The notes under the pieces were generated by a model, which saw only the letters and a list, made by a program, of their open reading frames with translations, did not search any database and was not told the DNA's origin. A program made the translations under genes and the position numbers. A stretch of DNA of 64,000 nt, from assembly GCF_000512205.2 (NCBI RefSeq), contig NZ_CP011450.1:62001-126000 (forward strand), in the 5' to 3' direction. Shown piece after piece: positions 38,487-47,494 of the stretch (position 1 is its first letter; every line of letters starts with the position of its first letter). The stretch comes from Sphingomonas sanxanigenens DSM 19645 = NX02 (GTDB taxonomy: Bacteria > Pseudomonadota > Alphaproteobacteria > Sphingomonadales > Sphingomonadaceae).

Positions 38487-39953
38487 CTAGAGCAAGCCCT
38501 GCGCGTTCAATCCCCGCGAGAAGTTGAGCGCTGAGGACATGCCGGGCGTCATCGTGTTCTGCAGTGTCGATTCGAGCATGATGCTCCGGTTGATGATCTG
38601 CATCGTCACCTGGAGCTTGTTGCTGAGCTTCACGTCCCGCTGCGCGAACTTGGCGCGGGTCGCGGCGATCTGCTGGCGCCACTGCGACGCAGTCTCCTGG
38701 TCGGCGGTCTGGTAGAAGACCTTCGCCTGCTCCACCCTGTCGAGCATGTTGTCGAGCATGGCGTTCAGCAGATCGACCGCGACGATTTCGGAGAGCGTCT
38801 GAATCTCGCCGTCGGTAAGCGCGTAGTGGGCGTAGGCCTGAACCGCGAGGATCTTGTAGATCGGAACCGTCGCCATGTTCAGCAGCTGCTTCTCGGCTGC
38901 GTCGAGCGCGGTGTCGCTGCGAATCTTGGAGCTCATGCTCTTGATCATCGTCGCGATCCGGGGCCGAAGCGCGCTTGACGCAGGCATGTTCAGGGTCTGG
39001 TCGGAGACGTCGGTGCACGGGTCGTTGTTGCACTTCAGGATTTTCACTGCCGGCGCGTTCGCGGTGCCGTCGAGCAATGCCGTCACAACCGCCTCCTCGG
39101 CCGGTCCGTAGATCACCACCTTCGGGCCATGCTCGCTGCCTGTCGGCGGAGTCGTGACGATCGTCCCAACCAGCGTCATCACATATTCGGAGAAGGCCTG
39201 GTCGAACGCTCCGAACTTCGACGACTTCTTCAGTGCCTCCCACGTATAATTGTGCGGGTCGCCGATGATCTGATCCTTCATCGCCGGGTCGGTGTTGCCC
39301 GCGAGCGTCGCGTCCCTCTGGCCCCCGTTGTTGCAGCCTTGTCGGGACGCGGCCCAGTCCGAGAAGACGCCCTGACTGTTGCCGACAGCCTCGCAGATGG
39401 TCGATCGGGTGGTTTCCATCTGCGGCCAGATCCCGCCCACCAGCGCCTGCGCGGTCTCGCAGCTCGAAATGTTCATTTGGTTGAGGAGCTGAGCCTTCTG
39501 GCTGAACTCGTCCATGACCTTGCCGATCTCGGGCGAGACGCTGTCGATCGCCAACTTGAAGGCGAAGCCCAGCGCGTTGTTCGCCGTTGCCTTCAGCATT
39601 GCGACGATCTCGCTCGCGTTGATGAAGCTGAAGGAGCCAGAGAACAGGTCGATACCCCCGCATCCCGCCCGCGCGCTTGGGAGCTGCAGGTTGAACGGCG
39701 ACACGCTCTTCTGCGGGAAGCGCGTCCACACGTTGCCGAGCGAGTAGTAGCCGGCCGACTGCCCCTGGAACGCCGTTGGCCCGGTGACGTTCGCCGCGCC
39801 GCCGGCGTCGTTGAAGAACCCGTTCATTTCCGAGGCGACGTCCGCCCGTGCGACACCGATCAGCGCGAAATGCCAGGCGGCGACCATGGTGAGGGCGGCG
39901 CCGGCGCGGTGAGCCAGCCTTTTCAGCTGGCCCTTCTGCCGTTGAATGGACAT
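38487..39953 (-). CDS. traH: TraH conjugal pilus assembly protein
   Basis: 488 aa with a signal peptide (MVAAWHFALIGVARADVASEMNG within the first 45 residues). Regular family features: GGIDLFSGSFSFINASEIV, CETAQALVGGIWPQ. Periplasmic/outer-membrane assembly factor with TraF and TraW. The ATG overlaps the traF stop as ATGA. Confidence 0.93.
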   Translation of the reverse strand: MSIQRQKGQLKRLAHRAGAALTMVAAWHFALIGVARADVASEMNGFFNDAGGAANVTGPTAFQGQSAGYYSLGNVWTRFPQKSVSPFNLQLPSARAGCGGIDLFSGSFSFINASEIVAMLKATANNALGFAFKLAIDSVSPEIGKVMDEFSQKAQLLNQMNISSCETAQALVGGIWPQMETTRSTICEAVGNSQGVFSDWAASRQGCNNGGQRDATLAGNTDPAMKDQIIGDPHNYTWEALKKSSKFGAFDQAFSEYVMTLVGTIVTTPPTGSEHGPKVVIYGPAEEAVVTALLDGTANAPAVKILKCNNDPCTDVSDQTLNMPASSALRPRIATMIKSMSSKIRSDTALDAAEKQLLNMATVPIYKILAVQAYAHYALTDGEIQTLSEIVAVDLLNAMLDNMLDRVEQAKVFYQTADQETASQWRQQIAATRAKFAQRDVKLSNKLQVTMQIINRSIMLESTLQNTMTPGMSSALNFSRGLNAQGLL

Positions 39954-40777
39954 CAGTAGTCGCTCCCGACCTTGGTGTTGGTGAGCATGAAGATGCGATC
40001 CATGATCTCATCGGCGCTGAGGATGCCGTAGCCGACGGGGATGGTGCGCTTCGTCGCGGTGTCGAACAGGACGAGTGCCGGCGTCTCGTTGCCGGGTATC
40101 CCCATCCGCGCGCGCTGCCCGGAGTCGACCACATAGTTGGGGAAGTCGCGGCTCGGCCCGCCATCCATCGAGACGGCCATCACGGCCATGCGGTGACCGT
40201 CCGCGACCGACCGCAGGATCGGCGAAAAGACCTCGCACGCGCCGCAGCTCTGCGCGTAGAAGTAGAACAGACCGTAGCGCTGACCGAGGTTGGTCAGGAC
40301 CTGGTCGCGGTCGGCTTTCCGGTTGTCGAGCCAGGCGCGCTTGGCCACCGTGTTGACCGGCCGCTGCAGCGTGTAGTCGATGTCCGGGTTCTGCCAGAGC
40401 GCACGCTGCCAGGTGTCCGAAAAGGTCGACGCGCGGTCCAGCTGCTCGCGCTGGAAACGGACATAGGCAATGACATTCTCTTCCGATGGATCGAGGATCG
40501 CCCGCGCCTTCAGCTCATCCAGCTGCCGCGTGATGGCGGCGAGACGCTCCGCCGCGCTCTGTTCGGGCGTCTGCGGCTGCGCCATCGCGGTCTCGGGCGG
40601 TTTCGGCTTGGTGCAGTAGAACCATTGCCCGAGCCTGCGCTCGCCGCAGTAGAAATCGTCGCTGCGGTCGGACGCCTCGACGCTGTCGTCCCGACGCTCG
40701 GCATCCTGCGCCCGGAGCGGCTCCGCCAGGGGCGCGACCGACAGCAGGAGCATCGCCAGCTTCGCGATCTTCGACAT
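39953..40777 (-). CDS. traF: TraF conjugal pilus assembly protein (thioredoxin fold)
   Basis: 274 aa from MSKIAKLAMLLLS at 40777. Signal peptide, then YCGERRLGQWFYC and a thioredoxin-like C-terminal half with an active-site CGAC (FYFYAQSCGACEVFSPIL). F TraF usually lacks this Cys pair, so this version may be redox-active, in keeping with dsbC in the same operon. Confidence 0.9.
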   Translation of the reverse strand: MSKIAKLAMLLLSVAPLAEPLRAQDAERRDDSVEASDRSDDFYCGERRLGQWFYCTKPKPPETAMAQPQTPEQSAAERLAAITRQLDELKARAILDPSEENVIAYVRFQREQLDRASTFSDTWQRALWQNPDIDYTLQRPVNTVAKRAWLDNRKADRDQVLTNLGQRYGLFYFYAQSCGACEVFSPILRSVADGHRMAVMAVSMDGGPSRDFPNYVVDSGQRARMGIPGNETPALVLFDTATKRTIPVGYGILSADEIMDRIFMLTNTKVGSDY

Positions 40778-40779
40778 GC

Positions 40780-41004
40780 TTATCGTCCTTCCTTCTGATC
40801 GGCCGCACCGTCCGGGGATGACGCGGGGCGGTTGAGCGGTGCGGTGGGCGGCGCCTTCCACGGCGCGAGGTCGAGGCAGCAGTCGAAGGCGGAGGTGATG
40901 GTTGCGTGGCGGCTGCACGGTGAGGCAGGCGCTGCAGGTGCTGGCTGGCCGACGCCGGCGAGCAGCACCGCCAAGATCGCTGGCTCAAAGATCGCGAATG
41001 CCAT
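40780..41004 (-). CDS. Small exported protein inside the tra operon
   Basis: 74 aa, MAFAIFEPAILAVLLAGVGQ onward: one hydrophobic N-terminal segment, then Pro/Ala-rich with four Cys. It overlaps the previous gene by 20 bp and ends 2 bp before traF. Unknown. Confidence 0.5.
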   Translation of the reverse strand: MAFAIFEPAILAVLLAGVGQPAPAAPASPCSRHATITSAFDCCLDLAPWKAPPTAPLNRPASSPDGAADQKEGR

Positions 41005-41380
41005 GGTCCAGTTCTCCTTTCGACAAGCGCAGCACGGACATCATCAGAGCGACATCGATCAGCCGCGTTCCATGGTCGAGCATCCGCACCATGCCGCTCA
41101 TCAGCGGTCGCGCCGCACGGCGGCCGTCCTCGGTTGCGCACAGGCCATGGCCTTTTTCCGCGACCCATCGATTGGCCAACATGTGCTCGATCGGCGCGGC
41201 TGCGGCAGGCGGGTCGACCACGCATTCGAACCAGCCGCCGATCACCTTGCAGATGTCCTCCACGCGCCGCGGCTGCCCGGCGCGATACAGGCACATGAAA
41301 ATCGCCAACTCGAACACCGTCATCTTCCAGTCACACCCTGGAGCGCGGGCAGAGAGCAGGTCATTCGCCGTGGCCGTCAT
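40985..41380 (-). CDS. Hypothetical protein inside the tra operon
   Basis: 131 aa with a helical composition: KMTVFELAIFMCLYRAGQPR, then RVEDICKVIGGWFE. A winged-helix-like fold is possible but not certain. Located 25 bp after traN. Not part of the classic F set. Confidence 0.6.
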   Translation of the reverse strand: MTATANDLLSARAPGCDWKMTVFELAIFMCLYRAGQPRRVEDICKVIGGWFECVVDPPAAAAPIEHMLANRWVAEKGHGLCATEDGRRAARPLMSGMVRMLDHGTRLIDVALMMSVLRLSKGELDHGIRDL

Positions 41381-41404
41381 GTCGATCCCCTGGCTCGTGG
41401 CTGA

Positions 41405-43246
41405 TCATGGCTTGCCTCCATGCAGGTCGTAGTAATTCTGGATCTTCGACTGGATCTCGGTCATTGTCTGGACCTCGTCCGGCAGCTTGGCCGCGTCGAG
41501 GAAGTCGGCGTACACTTCCGTGAAGTCCATTTTCGAGAGATCGAGCCGCTGGAACTCGGCAATGCTGAAGCCCTTGCACTGCTCGTTCTTGGGCTTGCCC
41601 CACGGTTTGTTGAGCTGAACGCGGCCCTGCTCCTGAAGGACACGGCTCAGCTTGCTTTCGAAGCAGCAGTAGGCCGTCTTCTTCGTCTTGCAGATGCCGA
41701 GGAAGCTGGACGAGCACCAGGTTCCGACCTTGTGGCAGAACCCCATGCGGTCCTTGATGTCGAGCTTCATTTCGTCCTGGGAGCAGGCGAACAGTGCGAG
41801 GAACGGGGTCGCGAGCGCGGCGATCGCGACGGGCCCGCCGGCGAGCGCCGCGCCACCGGCGGCGACCGTGAGCGCGCCGGATACCTTGCCCGCGCAGCAA
41901 TTGATGAGACCGAACACCGGCTTGTGGCAGGTGTCCCGCGTTCCCGAGAAGACGGTCAGATTGTTCGGGTCGAAGCCTTTCGAAGCGTCGTCGATCGCAT
42001 GCAACGCGACCAAGGCGTCCTTGAACTCGGTCGAGGCTTCGCGGGTGATCGGCTCACAGTCCCCGTTGATGCAGTAGACATCGTCACCACAGATGTACTG
42101 CGGCGCGTTTGAGGTCGGAGTGTCCGGTGTCGGGCAACGATAGACCTTCTCCTTGACCTTGCACGCACCCTGCTGCGGGTCGTCCAGGCAGTCCTCGCGC
42201 AGAAACGTGCACTGTCGGTTCGCGTCGAGATCGCCGCAGTCGTTCCCTGCGCTCATGACATTGCAGGTGAAGTCGCGCTTCCACGCCCAACAGGCCTGCG
42301 TTACCGGCACGCCGTCGATGATGCGGGTCTCAGGTCCTTCGGTGCAGACCTCGCCGGCCCCAGCAGCGGTGCACATCGCATCGGCTGCCATTTCGGCGCA
42401 GCCGTCGACCCGCTTCACCGTCACGCTGGTCTGGACGGTCTTCTCGTGCCAGCCCTCGCCAGTGATGGGGCTCGGCAAGAGGGCGATATCCCTCAGGTTC
42501 TGCGAGCAGACATATTCCGTCGCATAGTAGTCGTCGCAGAACTTGTTGGTGGACACACCGTAAATCCGGTGCGCGGCGCAGGCCTGCATGGCCACGCCCG
42601 TGGGCTTGCAGGTTCCGGCCGCGACGTGCGGCGCCATCGAGGAATAGCGTGCGAACGGCGTACCATAGGCGCTGTCGGGAACGACGAAATACTTGTACGC
42701 GTCGGTTTTCGTGATCTCAGGCGCCATCCTGATGGAACAGGACCTCGGCACTTCGTCGAGCTTCGTTCCCTGGTTGCACGTCGCCTCGTAATATCCTCCC
42801 GCGCCGGAACCTGGCGGCAGCGGTTGGCACTGGCCGGTGGTCGAGCCGATATTCTCATCGGCGAGGTAGGCCGACGGATCGTTCTCGATCGACGTTGCGC
42901 GCGACGTCGTCGCAAGGATCTCCGCGTTGCTGAAGGCGGGCCGCGTGCGGTCCGCATCGGTGACGGTCCGGTAGGACTCGTTGGTCGACCGCTGGGCCGT
43001 CCCCGCCGCGATGAGCGCATCCGGATCGTCGAAGTAGGTGCTCTGCGGCTGATTGGTCCCGGAATAGCCCGGGACGGCCTGGGCCTGCGCCTCCGAATTG
43101 GGAACAAGGCTCTCATCTCCCCGCTTTGCGTTGCCAAACGCCTTGCCCTCTTCGCGCGCCTGCTCGATCGTCATCTGCTGCGCGCCAGCAGAGCTGATCG
43201 TCAGGCAGACGCCGGCAAGCACGGCCACGATGGCGCGAAGCTTCAT
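41405..43246 (-). CDS. traN: TraN outer-membrane mating-pair stabilisation protein
   Basis: 613 aa with a signal peptide (VCLTISSAGAQQ) and more than 25 Cys, as expected for the adhesin-like TraN. The C-terminal conserved region CCFESKLSRVLQEQGR and QCKGFSIAEFQRLDLSKMDF identifies the family. Long hydrophobic loop AGGAALAGGPVAIAALATPF before it. Start overlaps trbC stop by 4 bases. Confidence 0.93.
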   Translation of the reverse strand: MKLRAIVAVLAGVCLTISSAGAQQMTIEQAREEGKAFGNAKRGDESLVPNSEAQAQAVPGYSGTNQPQSTYFDDPDALIAAGTAQRSTNESYRTVTDADRTRPAFSNAEILATTSRATSIENDPSAYLADENIGSTTGQCQPLPPGSGAGGYYEATCNQGTKLDEVPRSCSIRMAPEITKTDAYKYFVVPDSAYGTPFARYSSMAPHVAAGTCKPTGVAMQACAAHRIYGVSTNKFCDDYYATEYVCSQNLRDIALLPSPITGEGWHEKTVQTSVTVKRVDGCAEMAADAMCTAAGAGEVCTEGPETRIIDGVPVTQACWAWKRDFTCNVMSAGNDCGDLDANRQCTFLREDCLDDPQQGACKVKEKVYRCPTPDTPTSNAPQYICGDDVYCINGDCEPITREASTEFKDALVALHAIDDASKGFDPNNLTVFSGTRDTCHKPVFGLINCCAGKVSGALTVAAGGAALAGGPVAIAALATPFLALFACSQDEMKLDIKDRMGFCHKVGTWCSSSFLGICKTKKTAYCCFESKLSRVLQEQGRVQLNKPWGKPKNEQCKGFSIAEFQRLDLSKMDFTEVYADFLDAAKLPDEVQTMTEIQSKIQNYYDLHGGKP

Positions 43247-43989
43247 TGGCGCCGGCTCCGCGCCAGGTTGCCGAGCGCCACCGATGCGATGCGCGCGCCC
43301 GGTCCGTTAGCCTCCGCGAAGGTGTTGAGGGCATAGTCGACCGTGACGTTGCCCTCGATGCGGTCATGGGGCGGAACCTTGGTCTGGCAGTGAAATCCGG
43401 CGCACAGGTCGAAGGTCGACGAGACCGCCACATATGTCGGTACCGCCTGCACGTCGAACGCGCGGAAAAGCCGCGGGTCGATTCCGATGTTCGGCATGTC
43501 GCCCTTCTGGACGACCTGACCGAGACGGCTGACGAACTCCTTGGCCGAGTTGTTGGGGAACCCGCGGAAAACGACGACGCCGCCAGCCCGCGCGGTATCG
43601 GCGATCAGCTGCTTGAGCGACGCCGGCGGCATCGACAGGCTGGCGAAGACGATGAATTGCGGGGCATCGCCCCCTGGGACATTGGCATTTGTCGCCGCGC
43701 CCTGCACAAGCTCGTCGAAGTCGATCTTACCTCCCGGTCCCTTTGGCAGATCGGTCGCGGCAACCCGCTGCATGTTGTCGATGCCCGACTTACGGACGAC
43801 GCTCGCCTGCTCGCGGAATTCGTCACCGCGGTCCTTCACCTGGTCGACGAAGGCCTGCGCTTCTGCCGCCATGTCGGCCGCGCGCTTCTTGACGGCCTGA
43901 ACGTCGACCCCGTCGACGGATTGCGCGAGCAATGCCGAAAGGCCAGCCGTGCCGAGAAGCGCGACGATGCCGGATGTCAGAAGACGCAT
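43243..43989 (-). CDS. trbC: TrbC type-F conjugative pilus assembly protein
   Basis: 248 aa from MRLLTSGIVALLG at 43989 with a signal peptide. Family region FIVFASLSMPPASLKQLIAD and GGVVVFRGFPNNS, then PRLFRAFDVQAVPTYVAV, a thioredoxin-like fold without the CXXC pair. Periplasmic partner of TraW. Confidence 0.9.
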   Translation of the reverse strand: MRLLTSGIVALLGTAGLSALLAQSVDGVDVQAVKKRAADMAAEAQAFVDQVKDRGDEFREQASVVRKSGIDNMQRVAATDLPKGPGGKIDFDELVQGAATNANVPGGDAPQFIVFASLSMPPASLKQLIADTARAGGVVVFRGFPNNSAKEFVSRLGQVVQKGDMPNIGIDPRLFRAFDVQAVPTYVAVSSTFDLCAGFHCQTKVPPHDRIEGNVTVDYALNTFAEANGPGARIASVALGNLARSRRQ

Positions 43990-43999
43990 GTCTCTCTCC

Positions 44000-45016
44000 T
44001 CAGAACACGCAGCAGTTGCGCTTGCGCCAGACGAGGTAGCCCATGTCCTCGCCGCCGGCGGGAAAGGCGCGTCCAGCATCGGGCGGCATGGTCGAGGCGC
44101 CGATCGCCGAGCAGGCGAACCGGCCGCTCACCGTCGGGATCGGGTTGACCATCTGGAAGCGGTATTGCTGCTTCCGCATGATCGGCATCAGGTACTTCTT
44201 GCAGAGCCCCTGCGAGCCCATCGTGCCCCAGGCGAGGCCTTCGCGGTGCATTTTGTAGGCGAACCGGGAAAGCGCGAGCCGCGACGACTGGACATGCCCG
44301 ATCGAGGCGGGAATGTTGCCGTTGAGCGGATACATGCTGCCCTGGCACCCCGCGCACCAGAACAGCGCGTCGAGCGGCAGCGCGGCCGTTCCCGCAATGC
44401 AGTCGCCCGCGCACGCCGCCTTCGCGATCGGGTTCGCGAAGACGATCGCCTCGGGGTTGATGATCGCGGTCAGCGAGTCGTCCTGCCACAGCGGATCGAC
44501 CTCGGTCATATAGGCGATGTCGAACGATGCCTGCTCGAAGCAGATGAAGTCGGTCAGGATCTCCATCCAGTATAGGAGCGGGTAGACGTACCAGTGGACG
44601 TGCCACTTCGCCGTGCTCTGCGACCGGCCGCCTACCATCGACGGCCCGGCTAGGTAGCCTTGGCCGATGTCGAAGCCCGGCGCGATCCGCGTTCCCCCGA
44701 GGTTGGGAAAGCACCACGGCTTCATCGTTACGTCCGCCAGCCTCGCGGGCTCCCAGAAGCCGACCGAGATGCCGATCCGGGGCAAGGGGTCGGCGCACGC
44801 GCACACCGGCGACGCAGGATTGTTGGTGTCGGGGCGGCTGCCCGGCCAGATCTTCGCCCCGCCGATCGAAAGCGGAAAGAGGCAAGACCAGCAGACGTCC
44901 GTGATGGGATTCACGAACTTGCCCGTGCACGTCGGCGCCGCCTCGGCGCGCGGCGCCAGGGCCACCACCACGAGCAGCAGCCCCAAGACGCCGAGGATGG
45001 CCCTCAGCCAGCGCAT
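44000..45016 (-). CDS. traU: TraU conjugal DNA transfer protein
   Basis: 338 aa from MRWLRAILGVLG at 45016 (F TraU is 330). Signal peptide, many Cys (CTGKFVNPITDVCWSCLFP), and the conserved GFWEPARLADVTMKPWCFP. TraU is needed for DNA transfer rather than pilus growth in F. ATGA overlap with the upstream small gene. Confidence 0.94.
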   Translation of the reverse strand: MRWLRAILGVLGLLLVVVALAPRAEAAPTCTGKFVNPITDVCWSCLFPLSIGGAKIWPGSRPDTNNPASPVCACADPLPRIGISVGFWEPARLADVTMKPWCFPNLGGTRIAPGFDIGQGYLAGPSMVGGRSQSTAKWHVHWYVYPLLYWMEILTDFICFEQASFDIAYMTEVDPLWQDDSLTAIINPEAIVFANPIAKAACAGDCIAGTAALPLDALFWCAGCQGSMYPLNGNIPASIGHVQSSRLALSRFAYKMHREGLAWGTMGSQGLCKKYLMPIMRKQQYRFQMVNPIPTVSGRFACSAIGASTMPPDAGRAFPAGGEDMGYLVWRKRNCCVF

Positions 45017-45285
45017 CAGCCCGCCTCCCCCGTCTCCTGCAGGAAGGCGGTGTCGGCCGCATTCTTCCGGCGAAGATAGAGCCAGGTGTACAGCGCCGCC
45101 GCGGCGAGCAGTGCGGCCGCGAGGCACGGCGCAGCCCGGCCAAGGGCGGCATGGAACTGCGCGAAGAACCCCACGACCAACGCGACCGACAGGCACAGCC
45201 CCTGCCACACCAGCCGCATGCGGCGAAGGGCGCCGGTTTCCGGTGCGGCCATGGGGGTCCGCAGAAGGTCCAGCCAAAGGGGCAT
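45016..45285 (-). CDS. Small two-helix membrane protein in the tra operon
   Basis: 89 aa, MPLWLDLLRTPMAAPE onward, with two hydrophobic helices (GLCLSVALVVGFFAQF and CLAAALLAAAALYTWLYL). 4-base overlaps on both sides (traW stop and traU start) show that it is translated with the operon. Unknown function. Confidence 0.7.
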   Translation of the reverse strand: MPLWLDLLRTPMAAPETGALRRMRLVWQGLCLSVALVVGFFAQFHAALGRAAPCLAAALLAAAALYTWLYLRRKNAADTAFLQETGEAG

Positions 45286-45944
45286 CAGCTCTTTGCTGCC
45301 GGCTTGAGGACGGTCTCCGAGACGCGCAGCAGACTGCCGGCCTGCGACACCACGGCCGGGGTGTGGCGGATGCCAAACTTGGCGGTCAGGCGACCGTCCT
45401 GGTCGAAGAAGAACCGGCGCTTGCGCGCCGTCATCGATTCGATCGGCGAGCCGTTGACGAAGATGATTTTCGCGTTGAGGTCGGTGAACCGTCCGGTCGC
45501 CCACGCGACCTGCGCCGTGTCGTCGCCATCGACAAAGACGAGGCTCTGCCGCATCGAGACGAAGTCGAGCGGATTGATCCTCTGCCCGGCTTGCGCGATA
45601 ACCTGTCCTTTGTGGTCCCGGATCTCGCGCTCGAGCGTGATGCTCGGGTCATAGTCCCAGGCTCGCGGCTCCTCGGCAGGCGTGATGCCGGCCACCGGCA
45701 CCGGGCGCCGCACCTTGGCCTCCACGCGCTTGGCGAAGGCCGCGTTGACGCGGTCCATCTCTCCCGTCGCCTGCGCGCGTTGCAACCGAGCCTCGATCGT
45801 GGAAAGCAGGTCGGCCTCGATGACGGGGAATGTCTGCCCGAGCTGGCCGAAGTCCCGCGCTTCGCCCCGCTCCGATCCGGCGACCAGGACCGCGGCGCCC
45901 AGACAGGCAGCACCGGCGAGCGAGGCAGCGGCCGCGCGGATCAC
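45285..45944 (-). CDS. traW: TraW conjugal pilus assembly protein
   Basis: 219 aa from a GTG at 45944 (F TraW is 210). Signal peptide followed by DFGQLGQTFPVIEADLL, the family start; then RRFFFDQDGRLTAKFGIRH and TPAVVSQAG near the end, both conserved. Periplasmic. GTGA overlap with the peptidase gene. Confidence 0.92.
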   Translation of the reverse strand: MIRAAAASLAGAACLGAAVLVAGSERGEARDFGQLGQTFPVIEADLLSTIEARLQRAQATGEMDRVNAAFAKRVEAKVRRPVPVAGITPAEEPRAWDYDPSITLEREIRDHKGQVIAQAGQRINPLDFVSMRQSLVFVDGDDTAQVAWATGRFTDLNAKIIFVNGSPIESMTARKRRFFFDQDGRLTAKFGIRHTPAVVSQAGSLLRVSETVLKPAAKS

Positions 45945-46477
45945 AGGATCGCCTCGCCGGTGCCGACAATCTGGCGCCGACAGGCAAAGCCGATCGCCGC
46001 GTAGCGGGAGTCGAAACCATCCTTGTGGGGCGTGCCGACATAGTAGCAGCCCGCCGGTATCACGCCGCTCGGCCCGATCGCGAGCCGCTCGCCGCTTCTG
46101 GTCGTGGGCTTGGTGTAGCCCACGATCCGTCCGTTCACCGTTACGGCGCGGTGCCAGTGCGCCACAACGTCGCCCGGCAGGCCGTAGACGATCTTGCCGA
46201 ACATCTGCGGCTTGGCGCCGAAATGGCGCCGCACCAGCTCGCTGGGGGGCGGATCGAAGAAGACGTACTCGTCCCTGACCGGCACCTTGTTCCGGTGGAT
46301 GACGAACGCCCAGTTCGGAAGCGAGTCGGTGGTGTTGATCAGGAGCGCGTGATTGTCGCGCCAGTCGCTGATCGCGCCGAGCACCACGCTTCCCGCGACG
46401 AGCCCGCCATACAGGCCCCAAAGTCGTTTGCGCGGCCGCCAGGGGGCGGCCGTCGCATTACTGACCGCCTCTGCCAT
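45941..46477 (-). CDS. S26 signal-peptidase-like maturation protease
   Basis: 178 aa from MAEAVSNATAAPWRPRK at 46477. N-terminal membrane anchor, Ser in TTDSLPNWAFVI, Lys in GKIVYGLPGDVV and the closing GCYYVGTPHKDGFDSRY box. A TraF/TrhF-type peptidase of the P or R27 kind, absent from the F plasmid itself. Likely processes pilin or another tra protein. Confidence 0.82.
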   Translation of the reverse strand: MAEAVSNATAAPWRPRKRLWGLYGGLVAGSVVLGAISDWRDNHALLINTTDSLPNWAFVIHRNKVPVRDEYVFFDPPPSELVRRHFGAKPQMFGKIVYGLPGDVVAHWHRAVTVNGRIVGYTKPTTRSGERLAIGPSGVIPAGCYYVGTPHKDGFDSRYAAIGFACRRQIVGTGEAIL

Positions 46478-47135
46478 CGGGACCTCCAAAGGTGGTGATC
46501 GCTGCCCCGGGGATTGCCGCGGGAGGCGCAGCGCCGGCACCGGAGCCGGCCTGCGGCATGGCCGCTCCGGATGGGACGGCCGCCATCGGCTCGAGCGTTG
46601 CGCCGGCACCGGCAGCGGCCCCGCCGGGCATCGATGGCGTCGCCGGTCCCGGCGCCATCTGCTGCTGGAGCTGCTGCATCTCCTGAGCGCTCGCCGGCCG
46701 GGGTTGGCGAACGCCGCTCGCATAGACGGCCTTTCGCAGGCTGTCGGTGATGTCGGGCACGTTTTTCGTCAGCACCGCCTCGCCGACCAGCACCACCTGC
46801 CCCCCCGCCCCACGACGCTGGAGTTCGTGGTCGAGCGAGGACATGAAGGCACGCATCTCGGCCTCGACCTGCCCGGGCGGCGACGCGGAGCGCGCCTGCG
46901 CGCTCACATATTCGCCGACAATGTTAGAGAGGCTCGCCTTGACGATATGCTCCTCCCGGGGCTCGACGAGTGCCTTGGTCACCCACATCGCCCAGATCAG
47001 TGCGACGATCAGGATCGCGCCCATCACCAGCTGAGCCCGCGTGAACCCGCCGAAACCACGCCCCGAACGGGCCGGCGCAGCAGCCTTCGGCGCCGTCGGA
47101 GGAGCTTGAAGGTCGAGCTGAGGCTGATCAGACAT
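46458..47135 (-). CDS. trbI: TrbI-like type-F conjugation protein
   Basis: 225 aa, single N-terminal membrane helix (AQLVMGAILIVALIWAMWVT). The core HIVKASLSNIVGEYV matches TrbI. F TrbI is 128 aa; the extra here is a C-terminal Pro/Ala/Gly/Met-rich tail of about 75 residues. Overlaps the peptidase start by 20 bp. Confidence 0.65.
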   Translation of the reverse strand: MSDQPQLDLQAPPTAPKAAAPARSGRGFGGFTRAQLVMGAILIVALIWAMWVTKALVEPREEHIVKASLSNIVGEYVSAQARSASPPGQVEAEMRAFMSSLDHELQRRGAGGQVVLVGEAVLTKNVPDITDSLRKAVYASGVRQPRPASAQEMQQLQQQMAPGPATPSMPGGAAAGAGATLEPMAAVPSGAAMPQAGSGAGAAPPAAIPGAAITTFGGPDGRGGQ

Positions 47136-47490
47136 CGGTGTTGCTCCCCTTGGGATCGCGCGAAGGCAGGATGCTGTGCCGGCGGAAGAAGATGACTCCG
47201 GCCGCCAGAAGCATGTGCGCGACGATCAGGACGTGCCGGAATGACGTGATGCGAGCGGCGTCGGCGGCGACGTACCGGCTCGCAAGATTGTCGAGCTGGT
47301 GCATCATCCCGTCGAACGAGAAGCCGCCGATGGCGAGGAAGAAGAGGACGAACAGGCCCCAGGTGATGAGCAGGGTCGACGCGAGGAACCCTGCCATGTG
47401 GAGGTAGAAGTAAAGCAGAAACCCGACATCGAGCCCGCGCGACGGGCGACGTGAGCTGGGGGTGGTCGGCTCTGTGAGCATGGTCGCCAT
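47128..47490 (-). CDS. Hypothetical membrane protein in the tra operon
   Basis: 120 aa from MATMLTEPTTPSSRR at 47490. Two or three hydrophobic segments (YFYLHMAGFLASTLLITWGLFVLFF; HVLIVAHMLLAAGVIFF). Overlaps trbI by 8 bp; begins 4 bp after traC. Not in the classic F set; unknown. Confidence 0.65.
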   Translation of the reverse strand: MATMLTEPTTPSSRRPSRGLDVGFLLYFYLHMAGFLASTLLITWGLFVLFFLAIGGFSFDGMMHQLDNLASRYVAADAARITSFRHVLIVAHMLLAAGVIFFRRHSILPSRDPKGSNTDV

Positions 47491-47494
47491 GGTT

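Noticed and set aside
35647..40164. Very long open frame of 1505 codons including traG
   Set aside because: Only the part from 38463 down matches TraG and begins at a GTG with a good ribosome site; the rest is out of frame over traH and traF.
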